Below are positions 48,606 through 58,441 of a stretch of DNA of 64,000 nt, piece after piece. Both the position numbers and the translations under genes were made by a program. The DNA comes from Mycobacterium sp. 1465703.0 (GTDB lineage: Bacteria > Actinomycetota > Actinomycetes > Mycobacteriales > Mycobacteriaceae). The stretch lies in the NCBI RefSeq assembly GCF_001672975.1, contig NZ_LZKU01000207.1, positions 1-64,000 on the forward strand. Reading direction: 5' to 3'. The notes under the pieces are model-generated. The model ran no database searches and had not been told where the DNA came from. It was given only the letters and a program-made list of their open reading frames with translations. Position 1 is the stretch's first letter. Each line of letters starts with the position of its first letter.

Positions 48606-49037
48606 GTGCGCTGGTGCGGTAGTCGGTCCCGGCGATGGGACGCGGTTGTTGTCGCGGCCGCTGTGCTGGCGGTCGCGGGGTGCTCGCACGGCGCACATCA
48701 CGGCGGCCCCGGCGCCCCCTCGGCGCGGCAATCCGGCCAGAACTCGCCGCCCGCCGGCTCGGTCGGGCTCTCCCCGGCCGGCGTGACGACCAGGGTCGAC
48801 GTTCCGGCGAACTCGACCGAAGAGGAGTACTACCAGGCCTGTCACGCCGCAAAAGAGTGGATGGACGCCCAGCCGAAGAGCGGTGCGTCGCTGTTCGAGC
48901 CCTATTTGTCGATGGTCCAGCGGTCGCCGTCGGGCACCGCGGGCAGCTGGAACACGCCGTGGTCGACGTTGACCCTGGCCCGGCAGGCGGCCGTGATCGT
49001 GGCCGCGCGGGCGGCCGCGGACAACGAATGCGGGTAG
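48606..49037 (+). CDS. lpqV: lipoprotein LpqV
   Basis: A 143-residue lipoprotein. It has an Arg-rich N-region, a hydrophobic core and the lipobox LAVAGC with Cys26 as the lipidation site. The mature part has two more Cys (YYQACHAAKEW and the final DNECG) likely joined. It starts at GTG 48606 and is divergent from the dioxygenase gene. It resembles Rv1064c; function is unknown. Confidence 0.85.
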   Translation: MRWCGSRSRRWDAVVVAAAVLAVAGCSHGAHHGGPGAPSARQSGQNSPPAGSVGLSPAGVTTRVDVPANSTEEEYYQACHAAKEWMDAQPKSGASLFEPYLSMVQRSPSGTAGSWNTPWSTLTLARQAAVIVAARAAADNECG

Positions 49038-49068
49038 GCGCCGCGCCCGGTGATCTGTAATTGGGATC

Positions 49069-50205
49069 ATGGCTCAAAAAAGTGCCCGGGCCGCCCATAG
49101 AGAAGCCCCGTCGGCCCCCTCCGCGCAAAATGGAGGAGTGCCTGACGAACGTCGATCAGCGCCGACTCGGGTGGCGCTCGCACTCGGCAGCGGGGGGGCC
49201 CGCGGCTACGCCCACATCGGGGTGATCGAGGCCCTGGCGGCGCGCGGCTATCAGGTGGTCGGTGTCGCCGGCTCGTCGATGGGGGCGCTGGTCGGAGGCC
49301 TACAAGCGGCCGGAAAGCTCGACGAGTTCGCCGATTGGGCGAAGTCGCTGACTCAGCGCACCATCTTGCGGCTGCTGGACCCGTCGATCAGCGCGGCCGG
49401 GGTGATGCGGGCCGGCAAGATCTTGGACGCGGTGCGCGACATCCTGGGCCCGGTCGCCATCGAAGAACTGCCCATCCCCTACACCGCGGTGGCGACCGAC
49501 CTGCTGGCGGGCAAGTCGGTGTGGTTTCAGCGCGGCCCGCTGGACGAGGCGATCCGGGCGTCCATCGCGATTCCCGGTGTGATCGCTCCGCACGCGGTCG
49601 ACGGGCGGCTGCTCGCCGACGGCGGCATCCTCGATCCGCTGCCGATGGCCCCGCTCGCGGCGGTCAACGCCGACCTGACCATCGCGGTGAGCCTGTCCGG
49701 CAGCGAGGCGATCACCAGCCGGGAACCGGAGCCGGGTGCCACCGTCGAGTGGCTGACCCGCATGATGCGCAGCACTTCCGCGCTACTCGACACGGCGGCC
49801 GCCCGCTCGCTGCTCGACCGGCCGACCGCGCGGGCGGTGCTGAGCAGATTGGGCGGGCCGGCCGGCGAGCCGGACGGCTGGGAAGACAGCCCGGACGACG
49901 AGCAACCGGCGGCCGGCGATGACGCCGACGAACTGGTCGGTGCCGGATCCGACGTGCCGAAATTGGGCAGCTTCGAGGTGATGAACCGGACGATCGACAT
50001 CGCTCAGGCCGCGCTGGCACGCCACACTCTGGCGGTCTACCCGCCCGACCTGCTCATCGAAGTACCACGCTCGACCTGCCGGGCGCTGGAGTTCCATCGG
50101 GCGGTGGAGGTGATCGCCGCCGGCCGTGCGCTGGCGAACGAGGCGCTGGACGGACTGGAAGTCGAGGATGACCGGGAGCCGCGCCGGCGATTGAGCGCTG
50201 AGTAG
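49069..50205 (+). CDS. patatin-like phospholipase, type 1
   Basis: A 378-residue patatin-domain protein. The oxyanion loop is LGSGGARGYAHIG, the nucleophile is in AGSSMGALVG, and the catalytic Asp is in LLADGGILDP. An acidic linker (about 270-300) follows. It should cleave acyl ester bonds in lipids. ATG at 49069 is used; a GTG at 49138 directly after GGAGGA would remove the low-complexity N-terminus. It corresponds to Rv1063c and converges with a second patatin gene. Confidence 0.9.
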   Translation: MAQKSARAAHREAPSAPSAQNGGVPDERRSAPTRVALALGSGGARGYAHIGVIEALAARGYQVVGVAGSSMGALVGGLQAAGKLDEFADWAKSLTQRTILRLLDPSISAAGVMRAGKILDAVRDILGPVAIEELPIPYTAVATDLLAGKSVWFQRGPLDEAIRASIAIPGVIAPHAVDGRLLADGGILDPLPMAPLAAVNADLTIAVSLSGSEAITSREPEPGATVEWLTRMMRSTSALLDTAAARSLLDRPTARAVLSRLGGPAGEPDGWEDSPDDEQPAAGDDADELVGAGSDVPKLGSFEVMNRTIDIAQAALARHTLAVYPPDLLIEVPRSTCRALEFHRAVEVIAAGRALANEALDGLEVEDDREPRRRLSAE

Positions 50206-50233
50206 ATCTCAAATTGGTTGGCGCCAAACGTTT

Positions 50234-51103
50234 TCAGATACCCAGGAAGCGGGCGATGGCTGCGGCTTCGTGACGGCCCTGCTCGCGTCCGGCCAGCGCC
50301 GACGGGATACGACAGCCCGGATCCAGCGCATTGGGCCCGAATGCGGCCAGCGAATCGCCGTCGGCGAAGACGGCGAACGCCGCGCCGGCGAACGACGACA
50401 CTTCGGCGGCCGGTCCGGCACCGAACGGCGATGGCGCATCGACGCCCGAGGGCACCAGCACCACCGCCGTATCGCAGTCCGCGGCCACCACCAGGTTGAC
50501 CGAGCTGGCGACCCCGCCGTCCATGTAGTGACGGCCGCCGATCGTCACCGGTGGCCACGCCCCGGGCACCGCGCAGCTGGCCGCCACGGCGTCGACGAGG
50601 TCGACGCCGGAGCCGCGGTCGAAAACCGTCAATTCGCCGGTGGCGACGTCGATTGCGGTGAGCCGCAAGTCCCGGTTCGGCCAGAGGTGCGACGGCAGGC
50701 GCTGGGCGATCACGTCTCGGCGCACCGGGGCGGGAACCGTTTCGGTGGCCAGCGCCACAGCACCGATCCGCTGCATTTGTTGACGGGTCCGGTCCAGCGA
50801 TTCCTGGTATGGCTCAGCCAAAGCCGTCAGGAACAGCTCGGTGATGGCCTCGACGTCGACTCCGGAATCGATTTCGGCCGACGCATCAGCGACTTGCCGA
50901 TCGAACAGCTCGTCCAGTGTCTGGCCGCTGCCGAGCTGCGCGGCGACCGCCGACCCCGCCGACGTGCCGACCAGCACGTCCGACTCAACCAACAGACGCG
51001 CCGCCGCCGGCGATTCGTCGGCGATGCCACGCAGAACACCTGTCTCCCAGGCGATTCCCGCTATCCCTCCACCAGCCAGCACCAGGGCGCGTTTGTTTGT
51101 CAC
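50234..51103 (-). CDS. patatin-like phospholipase, type 2
   Basis: A 289-residue patatin-domain protein, distinct from its neighbour. Motifs are LAGGGIAGIAWETG (oxyanion), LVGTSAGSAVAAQ (Ser) and HYMDGGVASS (Asp). It corresponds to Rv1062. The start is a GTG at 51103. It lies 23 bases from the amidotransferase gene on the same strand, so the two may be co-transcribed. Confidence 0.9.
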   Translation of the reverse strand: MTNKRALVLAGGGIAGIAWETGVLRGIADESPAAARLLVESDVLVGTSAGSAVAAQLGSGQTLDELFDRQVADASAEIDSGVDVEAITELFLTALAEPYQESLDRTRQQMQRIGAVALATETVPAPVRRDVIAQRLPSHLWPNRDLRLTAIDVATGELTVFDRGSGVDLVDAVAASCAVPGAWPPVTIGGRHYMDGGVASSVNLVVAADCDTAVVLVPSGVDAPSPFGAGPAAEVSSFAGAAFAVFADGDSLAAFGPNALDPGCRIPSALAGREQGRHEAAAIARFLGI

Positions 51104-51126
51104 GTCGTTCAGCTTGCCAGCACCGA

Positions 51127-52017
51127 TCAGGCCAGCTGCCGGGTGTTCGGCAGGGCGTGCTGCGACTCCTCCACCGGCGAGCTCAGGTCCTCGCGACGCA
51201 GCAGATGTTTGGGCGGGTCTGGCAGGATCATGCTGCGGTGGATTTGCAGGCCTGCATCGACATGGAAGAGTTCGCCCGCCGGCAGCAGCCGCCAGCGTGG
51301 CTCGTCGTCCATCACCTCGGTGGCGAACACCACCGACGGCCGCTCACACAAATGCTCCGACCTAGCGTGAATCCGCTTGGTGCACAAGTCGAATTCGGGA
51401 TCGCGCGAAGCCGCATCGCCGGATCGATCCAAAATATAGAGCTGATGCGTTTCCGGGTAGCGCAGCGCCCACATGTCGGTGGCCGTGCTCAGCAGCACGT
51501 TGACCGCGTAAATATGAGCATGCTCGGCAAGCCATTGCATGGCGTCGACGAGGCCTGCCGTGATGTCGCCGTCGGCCGCGCGGATCGAGGCGGTGACCAA
51601 CGCGAACACCCGCTCGGAGTCGGTGTCGCCCAATACCAAGTCGTCGGTGCCGAGCTCACGCAGTCGCTCGTCGAGGATCTCCAGTTCTTCGAGAACGCCG
51701 TTGTGCGCGAAGATCCGGCCGTCCTGCATGAATGGGTGGGTGTTGTGGATGTCGAGCGATCCGGTGGTCGCGTAGCGGACATGGGCGATGACGGTCGTGC
51801 CGGTCATTTGATGCGCCTCGGTCGCGAATTTGGCATCCTGCCAGGCCGCTATCGGCTCCTTGTAGAGGTGTGGTTGGCCGTGCTCGTCGAAGACACCAAG
51901 GCCGGTGCCGTCCGGATTCCTTCTGCTCTGTTCGGACAGGCTGTCCGGCGCGTCGAGCAGCCAGAAGGTCGCGGTGCACGCGTGCGTCCCGGCATGGAGG
52001 CCAAAGAGTCGGCACAT
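51127..52017 (-). CDS. class II glutamine amidotransferase
   Basis: A 296-residue Ntn-type amidotransferase. ATG at 52017 gives MCRLFGLHAG, so Cys2 becomes the N-terminal nucleophile after Met removal. VIAHVRYATTGSLDIHNTHPF and FAHNGVLEE are the glutamine-binding parts. It releases ammonia from glutamine; the acceptor is unknown. It resembles Rv1061 and YafJ-type proteins. The frame is open upstream to 52203, but only the Cys2 start makes sense. Confidence 0.93.
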   Translation of the reverse strand: MCRLFGLHAGTHACTATFWLLDAPDSLSEQSRRNPDGTGLGVFDEHGQPHLYKEPIAAWQDAKFATEAHQMTGTTVIAHVRYATTGSLDIHNTHPFMQDGRIFAHNGVLEELEILDERLRELGTDDLVLGDTDSERVFALVTASIRAADGDITAGLVDAMQWLAEHAHIYAVNVLLSTATDMWALRYPETHQLYILDRSGDAASRDPEFDLCTKRIHARSEHLCERPSVVFATEVMDDEPRWRLLPAGELFHVDAGLQIHRSMILPDPPKHLLRREDLSSPVEESQHALPNTRQLA

Positions 52018-52073
52018 GCCTTCCCACGCTAGCTGTCGCGGGTCAAGCCGACGGGCCTTTTCACATGCATCGT

Positions 52074-53708
52074 TCAGTCGCGCGCTTCGATCACCCGGTA
52101 GCCGTCTTCGGCGTAGCGCGACCGAATGGTCTTCTTGTCGTACTTGCCGACGCTGGTGCGTGGGATCTCGTCGATGAACGTCCACCGCTCGGGCAGCCAC
52201 CATCGAACGACCTTGTCGGCGAGGAAGGTTCGCAGCTGTTCAGCAGTCACCGATGCGCCGTCTTTGGCCACGATCACGGCGAGCGGCCGCTCCTCCCAAC
52301 GCTCGTCGGGAACGCCGACCACCGCGGCCTCGACCACCTCCGGGTGGCCGATCAAGAGGTTCTCCAACTCGACCGAAGAGATCCATTCGCCACCGGATTT
52401 GATGACGTCTTTGGCGCGGTCGGTCAGGGTGACGAATCCCCGCTCGTCGATGCGGCCCACGTCGCCGGTGCGCAGCCAGCCGGAATCGAATTTCGATTCG
52501 TCACGGCCCAGGTAGTAGGAGCCGGCGATCCACGGTCCGCGCACCTCGACCTCGCCGACGGCATTGCCGTCATTGGGCAGCACCTGACCGTCGTCGTCAA
52601 CGATCCGCATCTCCACCCCGCAGACCGGCTGTCCCTGTGTGCCGCGGTACGCCCAGTGCTGGTCCTCCGGGGTTCCGGGCGGCGGCCACGCCATGGTCGC
52701 CAGCGGCGACGTCTCCGTCATGCCCCACAACTGCCGGATCTGGACGTCGTGTTTCTCCTCAAAGGTGCGCATCAGCGACACCGGAACGGCCGAGCCACCG
52801 CAGACCACCAGCCGCAGCGACGACATGTCGTGGTCGGGATCGTCCTCGAGGTGGTGCAGGACGCCGTTCCAGATGGTCGGCACCGCGCCCGTCACGGTGG
52901 GCCGCAGGTCTTCGACCATCCGGACCAGTGACCGAGGGTCGAGGTGGCAGTCGGGCAGCACCAAGTCGGCGCCGGCCATCAGCGCCGCGTAGGGCAATCC
53001 CCAGGCGTTGGCGTGGAACATCGGCACGATGGGCAGCACGCTGTCGGTGGCACCGACGCCGATGCCGTTGGTCGTACACGCTCCCATGGTGTGCAGAAAA
53101 CTCGAACGGTGGCTGTAGACCACGCCTTTCGGGTTGCCGGTGGTGCCGCTGGTGTAGCACATCGCGGCCGCGGATTTCTCGTCGATGTCGGGCCAGTCGA
53201 ACTCGGTCGACTCGTTCTCGATGACGTCGGCGTAGCGCAACACCGTCTTACCCAACCCTTGCAGCGCCTCGGTGTCGTCGTCCTGGCCGACCACGATCAC
53301 CGTGTGCACGGTGTCCAGGTTGGGCAGCACCGGTGCGAGCAGTTTCACCAGTGACGCGTCGACCAGCACCACCTGGTCTTCGGCTTCGTTGGCGACGAAG
53401 GCGATCTGCTCGGGGAACAGCCGGATGTTGAGGGTATGCAGGACGGCACCCATCGACGGCAGTGCCAGGTAGGCGACGAGGTGTTCGGTGTTGTTCCACA
53501 TGAACGTGCCCACCCGCTGATCACCGGTGACGCCGAGCCGGCGCAGTCCGTTCGCCAGTTGGGCGGCCTGCTGGCCGAGTTCCCGATAGGTCGTGCGCCG
53601 GTACCCGTCGCCGGTCGCGGTCGTGACGGTGCGTTCCCCGTGAATGGTGCAGCCGTGCCGCATGATCGCGGTGATCGTCAACGGAAAGTCCTGCATCGTG
53701 CCGTCCAC
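52074..53708 (-). CDS. fadD14: fatty-acid-CoA ligase FadD14
   Basis: A 544-residue adenylate-forming enzyme. The P-loop is YTSGTTGNPKGV, the adenine region is QLWGMTETSP, the hinge is GWLRTGDVGRID, and the C-terminal catalytic Lys lies in TSVGKYDKKTIR. It activates a medium or long fatty acid with ATP and CoA. GTG 53708 or ATG 53696 are possible starts. It corresponds to Rv1058. Confidence 0.93.
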   Translation of the reverse strand: MDGTMQDFPLTITAIMRHGCTIHGERTVTTATGDGYRRTTYRELGQQAAQLANGLRRLGVTGDQRVGTFMWNNTEHLVAYLALPSMGAVLHTLNIRLFPEQIAFVANEAEDQVVLVDASLVKLLAPVLPNLDTVHTVIVVGQDDDTEALQGLGKTVLRYADVIENESTEFDWPDIDEKSAAAMCYTSGTTGNPKGVVYSHRSSFLHTMGACTTNGIGVGATDSVLPIVPMFHANAWGLPYAALMAGADLVLPDCHLDPRSLVRMVEDLRPTVTGAVPTIWNGVLHHLEDDPDHDMSSLRLVVCGGSAVPVSLMRTFEEKHDVQIRQLWGMTETSPLATMAWPPPGTPEDQHWAYRGTQGQPVCGVEMRIVDDDGQVLPNDGNAVGEVEVRGPWIAGSYYLGRDESKFDSGWLRTGDVGRIDERGFVTLTDRAKDVIKSGGEWISSVELENLLIGHPEVVEAAVVGVPDERWEERPLAVIVAKDGASVTAEQLRTFLADKVVRWWLPERWTFIDEIPRTSVGKYDKKTIRSRYAEDGYRVIEARD

Positions 53709-53899
53709 TGATGTACCGCCTCATTCTCAGCACAGCACCGCCGGTGCCAATCCGCGAAATGCGGCACCCGCATTCCGGGCCGATGGCGTCTACGCCGTCG
53801 GCCGCTTCCCACCCTAAGCCCGAATTCGGTGAGAGTGGCAGCAGCCGACCGGCCTGACCATCGACGGCGTGGATTCTGTTCGGCCGGCGTCGCTTTGGG

Positions 53900-55018
53900 C
53901 TAGGTCAGCGCCGGCTCCCAGTGCGGCAACTCGGGCAGCCAGCCGGCGACCAACAGGTCGGTGTCGGCGTCGTCGCTGCAGGACTGGGCAGCCGCCGGCG
54001 GGGCGATTCGCGCCGCGGTGACGATGCCGGAGAAGTCGGCGACGTAGAGGTGACACCCGTCCGGGCTCTCCACCACGCACGACGGGTGCTTGGACACCTT
54101 GACTTCACCGACGACTTCCTGCTTGTGGGTGCTCAGCACCGTGATGTGGTCGTCGCTCACCGCATAGGCGCGCGCGCCGTCGCGGCTGAGCGTCATCCGG
54201 GTGAGCGGGCCGGTGATCTCGGTGATTTTGTGCGTGCCGATGATTCTGTTGGCCCGGGTGTCGACCATGTCGAGCACTGCGCCCGCAACCGGGTCACAGC
54301 TCGCCACATAAGCCGTGCCGCCGTCGTTGCTCAGCGCCACATCGCGGAGGGGCAGGCCGACGTCGATCACGCCGACGAGGCGTGACCGGCCGCCGACCCG
54401 GCGAGCGTCGGAACGTGTTCGGGTCTCGACCACGGCGACGCTGCCGCTGGCCGGCCCGTTCATGCCGACGTACAGGCGACGTCCGTCCGGGCTGCTGCGC
54501 ACGCATTCGGTGGTGGTGTCCGGCGCGGCCGCCAGGTCGATGACCTCGAGTTCACCGGTGGTGGTGTCCAGCACGGTCACGTCGGCACCGCGAACCGCAT
54601 TTCGGCTGGCGTAAACGTATCTACCGTTGGGGCTCACCGTCAGATCGCTCACGCTGTGCGCCAGCCGATGTGTGGCGATACGCCAGTTCGTGACGATGTC
54701 GATGACTTCGATGGCGTCGTAGGCGGCGGTCGCAGTGCTGACGTAGGCATAGTTGGCGTCCGCACTGCTCATGGCGACCGCGAAGGGTTCGGGCAGCCCG
54801 GCGATGGTGCTCGAGACACGACAGCTGTGGGCATCGATGATCGAAACCATGTTGCGGCCGTAGTTCGTTGCGATCAGCCGCCGCCCATCGGGGCTGATGT
54901 CGATATCGCTGATCGGACCGTTGTTCACCGGGACTCGAACCACCGACGTCGTGTCAAGCTCGAAGTCTCGGCCGTCTCCATCATCGCGCGCGGCCTTAGG
55001 GCCGTTCACATCGTTCAC
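53900..55018 (-). CDS. seven-bladed beta-propeller protein (Rv1057-like)
   Basis: A 372-residue protein of YVTN/NHL-type repeats. Blade motifs such as DIDISPDGRRLIATN, DLTVSPNGRYVYASR and ECVRSSPDGRRLYVG recur about every 45 residues. There is no signal peptide. GTG at 55018 follows AAAGGCGG. In M. tuberculosis, Rv1057 is stress-induced and reported under MprAB, SigE and TrcR control. A CTCAG direct-repeat pair lies upstream here. Molecular role is unknown. Confidence 0.88.
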   Translation of the reverse strand: MNDVNGPKAARDDGDGRDFELDTTSVVRVPVNNGPISDIDISPDGRRLIATNYGRNMVSIIDAHSCRVSSTIAGLPEPFAVAMSSADANYAYVSTATAAYDAIEVIDIVTNWRIATHRLAHSVSDLTVSPNGRYVYASRNAVRGADVTVLDTTTGELEVIDLAAAPDTTTECVRSSPDGRRLYVGMNGPASGSVAVVETRTRSDARRVGGRSRLVGVIDVGLPLRDVALSNDGGTAYVASCDPVAGAVLDMVDTRANRIIGTHKITEITGPLTRMTLSRDGARAYAVSDDHITVLSTHKQEVVGEVKVSKHPSCVVESPDGCHLYVADFSGIVTAARIAPPAAAQSCSDDADTDLLVAGWLPELPHWEPALT

Positions 55019-55466
55019 GCTGGCACCGCCTTTGCTGTGTATGTCGGCTCTGGTGGGCACAGTGGCGAAGCCGTCGGGTCTTACACGACGAGTTGGCCTC
55101 CCGGATCCACCGGCTTTCAGCACCGAAAGGCACTGACGAGACTGGTTTTCGGTAGTCTACTGGCCAAAAAACGCCCCAAAGCAGTTCACAATGCTCGACG
55201 TTAGCTTCGTCACTTCGCGCACTCAGGTTCTGCTCAGACTTCCAATCACGTTGTATCGCAGTCGCCTACCCGTAGCGAAAATCATGCAAACCCTCTTCCG
55301 GCGGATTTCACCTACGCCGCTAACAGCTCGCCTGAAGTGCTCTGTAAGTTGCTTAAATAAGGAACTCTCAGGCTTTTGCGGCCAACGAGGTAAACATCAC
55401 ACATCGGGACGGCGCCAATGTATTGCGCCGGAATTCTTGCGCTTCGCGGGCGCAATGCCATCGATT
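55019..55466. other. 448-base non-coding region upstream of the beta-propeller gene
   Basis: The stretch is visibly richer in A and T than its surroundings (for example around 55345-55365). It holds no convincing gene. It contains the CTCAG repeat pair at 55222-55240 and another CTCAGG at about 55366. It must contain the propeller promoter, and it may hold the end of the glnB transcript. Confidence 0.6.
55222..55240. promoter_or_regulatory. candidate MprA-type box
   Basis: CTCAGGTT and CTCAGACT form two 8-base repeats separated by three bases, 19 bases in all. MprA sites are described as a 19-bp element of two loosely conserved 8-bp direct repeats. The gene downstream is the Rv1057 homologue, a known MprAB target. 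The half-site match is from memory. Confidence 0.4.
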
Positions 55467-55820
<354 letters not shown>

Positions 55821-57236
55821 TCAATCACCCACCGACTGAGCGGGTTTAGAGGTTACCGCCCCACTCGGCGTCACCGAGGGCGGCTCGATCCGCCGGCCCG
55901 TGACGAGTGTGTCGTCGGGGTAAGCCTCTTCGTCGTGGACACCGAGGTCACCGGTTTCCAAGACCTCGTCGGGCAACCGCAGTTTCATAAAGAGCCCAAG
56001 GACTTTCAGGATGACGAACGTGACGAGCGCATCCCAGACAATGACCGTGCCCGCGGCCCCGGCCTGGATCAATATCTGTTTGGGATGGTGACCGTACAGC
56101 CAACCGGCAAAGGTCACGTCCTGTCCCGTGCTGCCGCCCAGATATTCGACAATGTGCGGGTCGGCGAGCACTCCAACCAGCAACCCACCGGCCAAACCCG
56201 CCACACCGTGCGTGTGAAACACACCCAGCGTGTCGTCTACTTTCTTGAAAAGCCTTGTCGTACCGAGCCAATTCCACGACATCCATACCAGGGACGAGGC
56301 GACGGCACCGATGATCATCGCACCGAAGCTGTTGACAAACCCGGCCGCCGGCGTGATGGCGACCAGACCGCTGATCATCCCGTTCACCGCGCCGAGGAAC
56401 GTCGGTTTGCGCTGCTTGCTTGCGAAGATGTCCCAGATCACCCAGGTAAGCAATGCGACCGCGGTGGCCAGATTGGTGTTGATCACCGCCAGTGACGCGT
56501 CGGCACCCGAAAAGTACGGGTCACCCCCATTGAAGCCGTTCCAGCCCAACCACAGAACGCCGGCACCGACCGCGGCCAAAGGCAGGTTGTTCGGCACCGC
56601 GCGTTCCCGGTCGCGTGCCAGCCTCGGCCCTATCACCGCGGCGGCGACGAACCCGGATGTCCCCGCGGCGAGGTGGATCACGTAACCGCCGCTGTAGTCC
56701 AACGCGCCCGCATGTGACCACCAGCCACCGCCCCACAACAGGAACGCGTTGACCGAATAGGCGAACGTCGACCACAGCGGCACGAAGATCAGCCAGACCT
56801 TGAAGCTCATGCGCCCGATCACACTGCCGAGAAACAGCAGCGGGGTGATGGCGGCGAATACGAACTGGAAGTACGCCAGCGTGGTCTCCGAGAAGCGGAA
56901 CGACGGCATGGTGCCGTCCAGCAGCGGGATATAAGCGATCTGCTGGTTGTTACTGCTCAGGATGGTTCTGGGTTTCCCCACCGCCGACGCCAAGATTCCC
57001 GGCCCGAGTTTCAGCGGCTCGCCGAAGCCCATCTTGAAACCCCACAGCACCCACACCACCAGCACCAGCGAGAACCCGGTGAAGGCCATCAACATGGTGT
57101 TGACGGCCCACTTCTTCTGCACGATTCCGCCGTATAGGACGGCGATGCCTGGAATGCTCATCAGGCCGACCAGAGTCGCCGCCACCAACTGCCAGGCGTT
57201 GTCCCCCGGATTAACCCAATTTGGATAAGGCAACAT
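55821..57236 (-). CDS. amt: ammonium transporter Amt
   Basis: A 471-residue Amt/MEP/Rh channel with eleven predicted helices. The twin pore histidines are in GGYVIHLAAGTSGF and GVFHTHGVAGLAGG. The C-terminal tail is long and acidic. It moves ammonium into the cell and is probably gated by the adjacent PII. ATG at 57236. No clear GlnR site was found in the 145 bases upstream. Confidence 0.95.
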   Translation of the reverse strand: MLPYPNWVNPGDNAWQLVAATLVGLMSIPGIAVLYGGIVQKKWAVNTMLMAFTGFSLVLVVWVLWGFKMGFGEPLKLGPGILASAVGKPRTILSSNNQQIAYIPLLDGTMPSFRFSETTLAYFQFVFAAITPLLFLGSVIGRMSFKVWLIFVPLWSTFAYSVNAFLLWGGGWWSHAGALDYSGGYVIHLAAGTSGFVAAAVIGPRLARDRERAVPNNLPLAAVGAGVLWLGWNGFNGGDPYFSGADASLAVINTNLATAVALLTWVIWDIFASKQRKPTFLGAVNGMISGLVAITPAAGFVNSFGAMIIGAVASSLVWMSWNWLGTTRLFKKVDDTLGVFHTHGVAGLAGGLLVGVLADPHIVEYLGGSTGQDVTFAGWLYGHHPKQILIQAGAAGTVIVWDALVTFVILKVLGLFMKLRLPDEVLETGDLGVHDEEAYPDDTLVTGRRIEPPSVTPSGAVTSKPAQSVGD

Positions 57237-57381
57237 GGTTCAGACACACCCCAATTCGAGCCGGTCGGCCTTCGAGAATCAGCTGCGGTGCGAAGTGACG
57301 CCGTAGACGGGTGAAGCGTCGAATGGCAATGTTGCGCCCGTATGTGCGCGAGTTTAAGAATTCATTTCGGAGTGCGGCGCA

Positions 57382-58152
57382 CTAGCTGAACTGCGTTTGC
57401 GGCCGCGCCAACCTGGTGCCATCGACGATGATGTCGAGTTTCTCATTGTAGAACGCGATGAGACCGGCGATCTGGCCGACCGCCGGAAGCGGATAGTGGT
57501 AGGTCCAGGCCAGGTCCTCATGCAGCACGTCACCCACGCGCACCGACCAATAACCCGACGTGGTTCCCTTGTACGGACACAACGTCTGTGTCGCGCTGGC
57601 TTCCAGGTGCTCAAAGGAGATATCCGTCGGATCGATGTAATACCTTGTCGGCAAACCAGTTTCGAACAGCAAGACGGGAGTTCTGGTGTCGGCCAACATG
57701 ATTCCGTCAAGCTCGACTTGGACATGGCGGTGCGAGCGCACAGCGTCGACACGCGAATACGGGTTGCGCGGGTGGCCGTAGATCGGCTCGTCTTCTTCGA
57801 ACCAGCGCAACGGATTCCATTCGAACCGCACGGTACCGGCCAGCGGGCCGTCAGCGTCGGCGTCGAACACCCGCGCGGCCGACTCGTGTGTCTGGCCGGC
57901 ACCGACCAGCGAGTACAGCCGCGACGGGCCGAATTGCACCTTCTGAGCGTGGTTTTCGTCGCGCAGGAACTCGGAACGGACATCGTCCAGCGGGATGTAG
58001 TACTGGGGGTAGTAGGGAACTTCCCACACGTACCGGGCGGCGGTGGTGTCGAACACCAGCGCATCGCCGAGATAGCCGCGGACCCGTCGCGGTGCGGGTT
58101 CGATCCTGCCCCGCGCCGCGGCCATCTGCGGGTAGTCAGGTTCGCCGGTCAT
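57382..58152 (-). CDS. double DUF427 domain protein
   Basis: A 256-residue protein made of two DUF427 units (about 30-130 and 140-250), each with a YYP/YYID-type segment: WEVPYYPQYYIPLDDV and LPTRYYIDPTDIS. The second unit has the family-typical CPYKGTTSGYWSVRVGD. The function of DUF427 is unknown. It is the last gene of a tight three-gene operon, starting 7 bases after the small DUF6295-like gene. Confidence 0.88.
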   Translation of the reverse strand: MTGEPDYPQMAAARGRIEPAPRRVRGYLGDALVFDTTAARYVWEVPYYPQYYIPLDDVRSEFLRDENHAQKVQFGPSRLYSLVGAGQTHESAARVFDADADGPLAGTVRFEWNPLRWFEEDEPIYGHPRNPYSRVDAVRSHRHVQVELDGIMLADTRTPVLLFETGLPTRYYIDPTDISFEHLEASATQTLCPYKGTTSGYWSVRVGDVLHEDLAWTYHYPLPAVGQIAGLIAFYNEKLDIIVDGTRLARPQTQFS

Positions 58153-58159
58153 CGCTGAC

Positions 58160-58432
58160 CTACTGGTTCTTGGAGGCCAGTCCGGCCGGCGCGTGACCGA
58201 TCGCCTTCCGGATGGCGTCGGCCAGCGCCAGGGCGCTCTCCTCGGTCAATTCCAGAGCGACGCGGGCCGACGGGCCGAGCTGCGGGTTGATCACGTCGAT
58301 GTTGACCGTGTGGCCGTAGGGCGCGTGGACGGGATGGTCGACATACACCGTCGCGCGGTTGGCGCCGAACCATCCGGTTGCCCCCTTGCCGCTGCCGTCG
58401 ATCTCGACATGTTCGGTGAGATAGGTGCACAT
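58160..58432 (-). CDS. small DUF6295-like protein
   Basis: A 90-residue protein opening MCTYLTEHVEIDGSGKGATGW, with VYVDHPVHAPYGHTVNIDV in the middle. It is conserved in actinobacteria and may belong to DUF6295, a name given from memory. There is no membrane segment. It lies 9 bases from the dienelactone hydrolase gene and 7 from the DUF427 gene, so co-expression is nearly certain. Function is unknown. Confidence 0.8.
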   Translation of the reverse strand: MCTYLTEHVEIDGSGKGATGWFGANRATVYVDHPVHAPYGHTVNIDVINPQLGPSARVALELTEESALALADAIRKAIGHAPAGLASKNQ

Positions 58433-58441
58433 GACCGATAC

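Noticed and set aside
57237..57381. GlnR binding site upstream of amt
   Set aside because: No arrangement close to the GTnAC / GAAAC spaced pattern was found on either strand.
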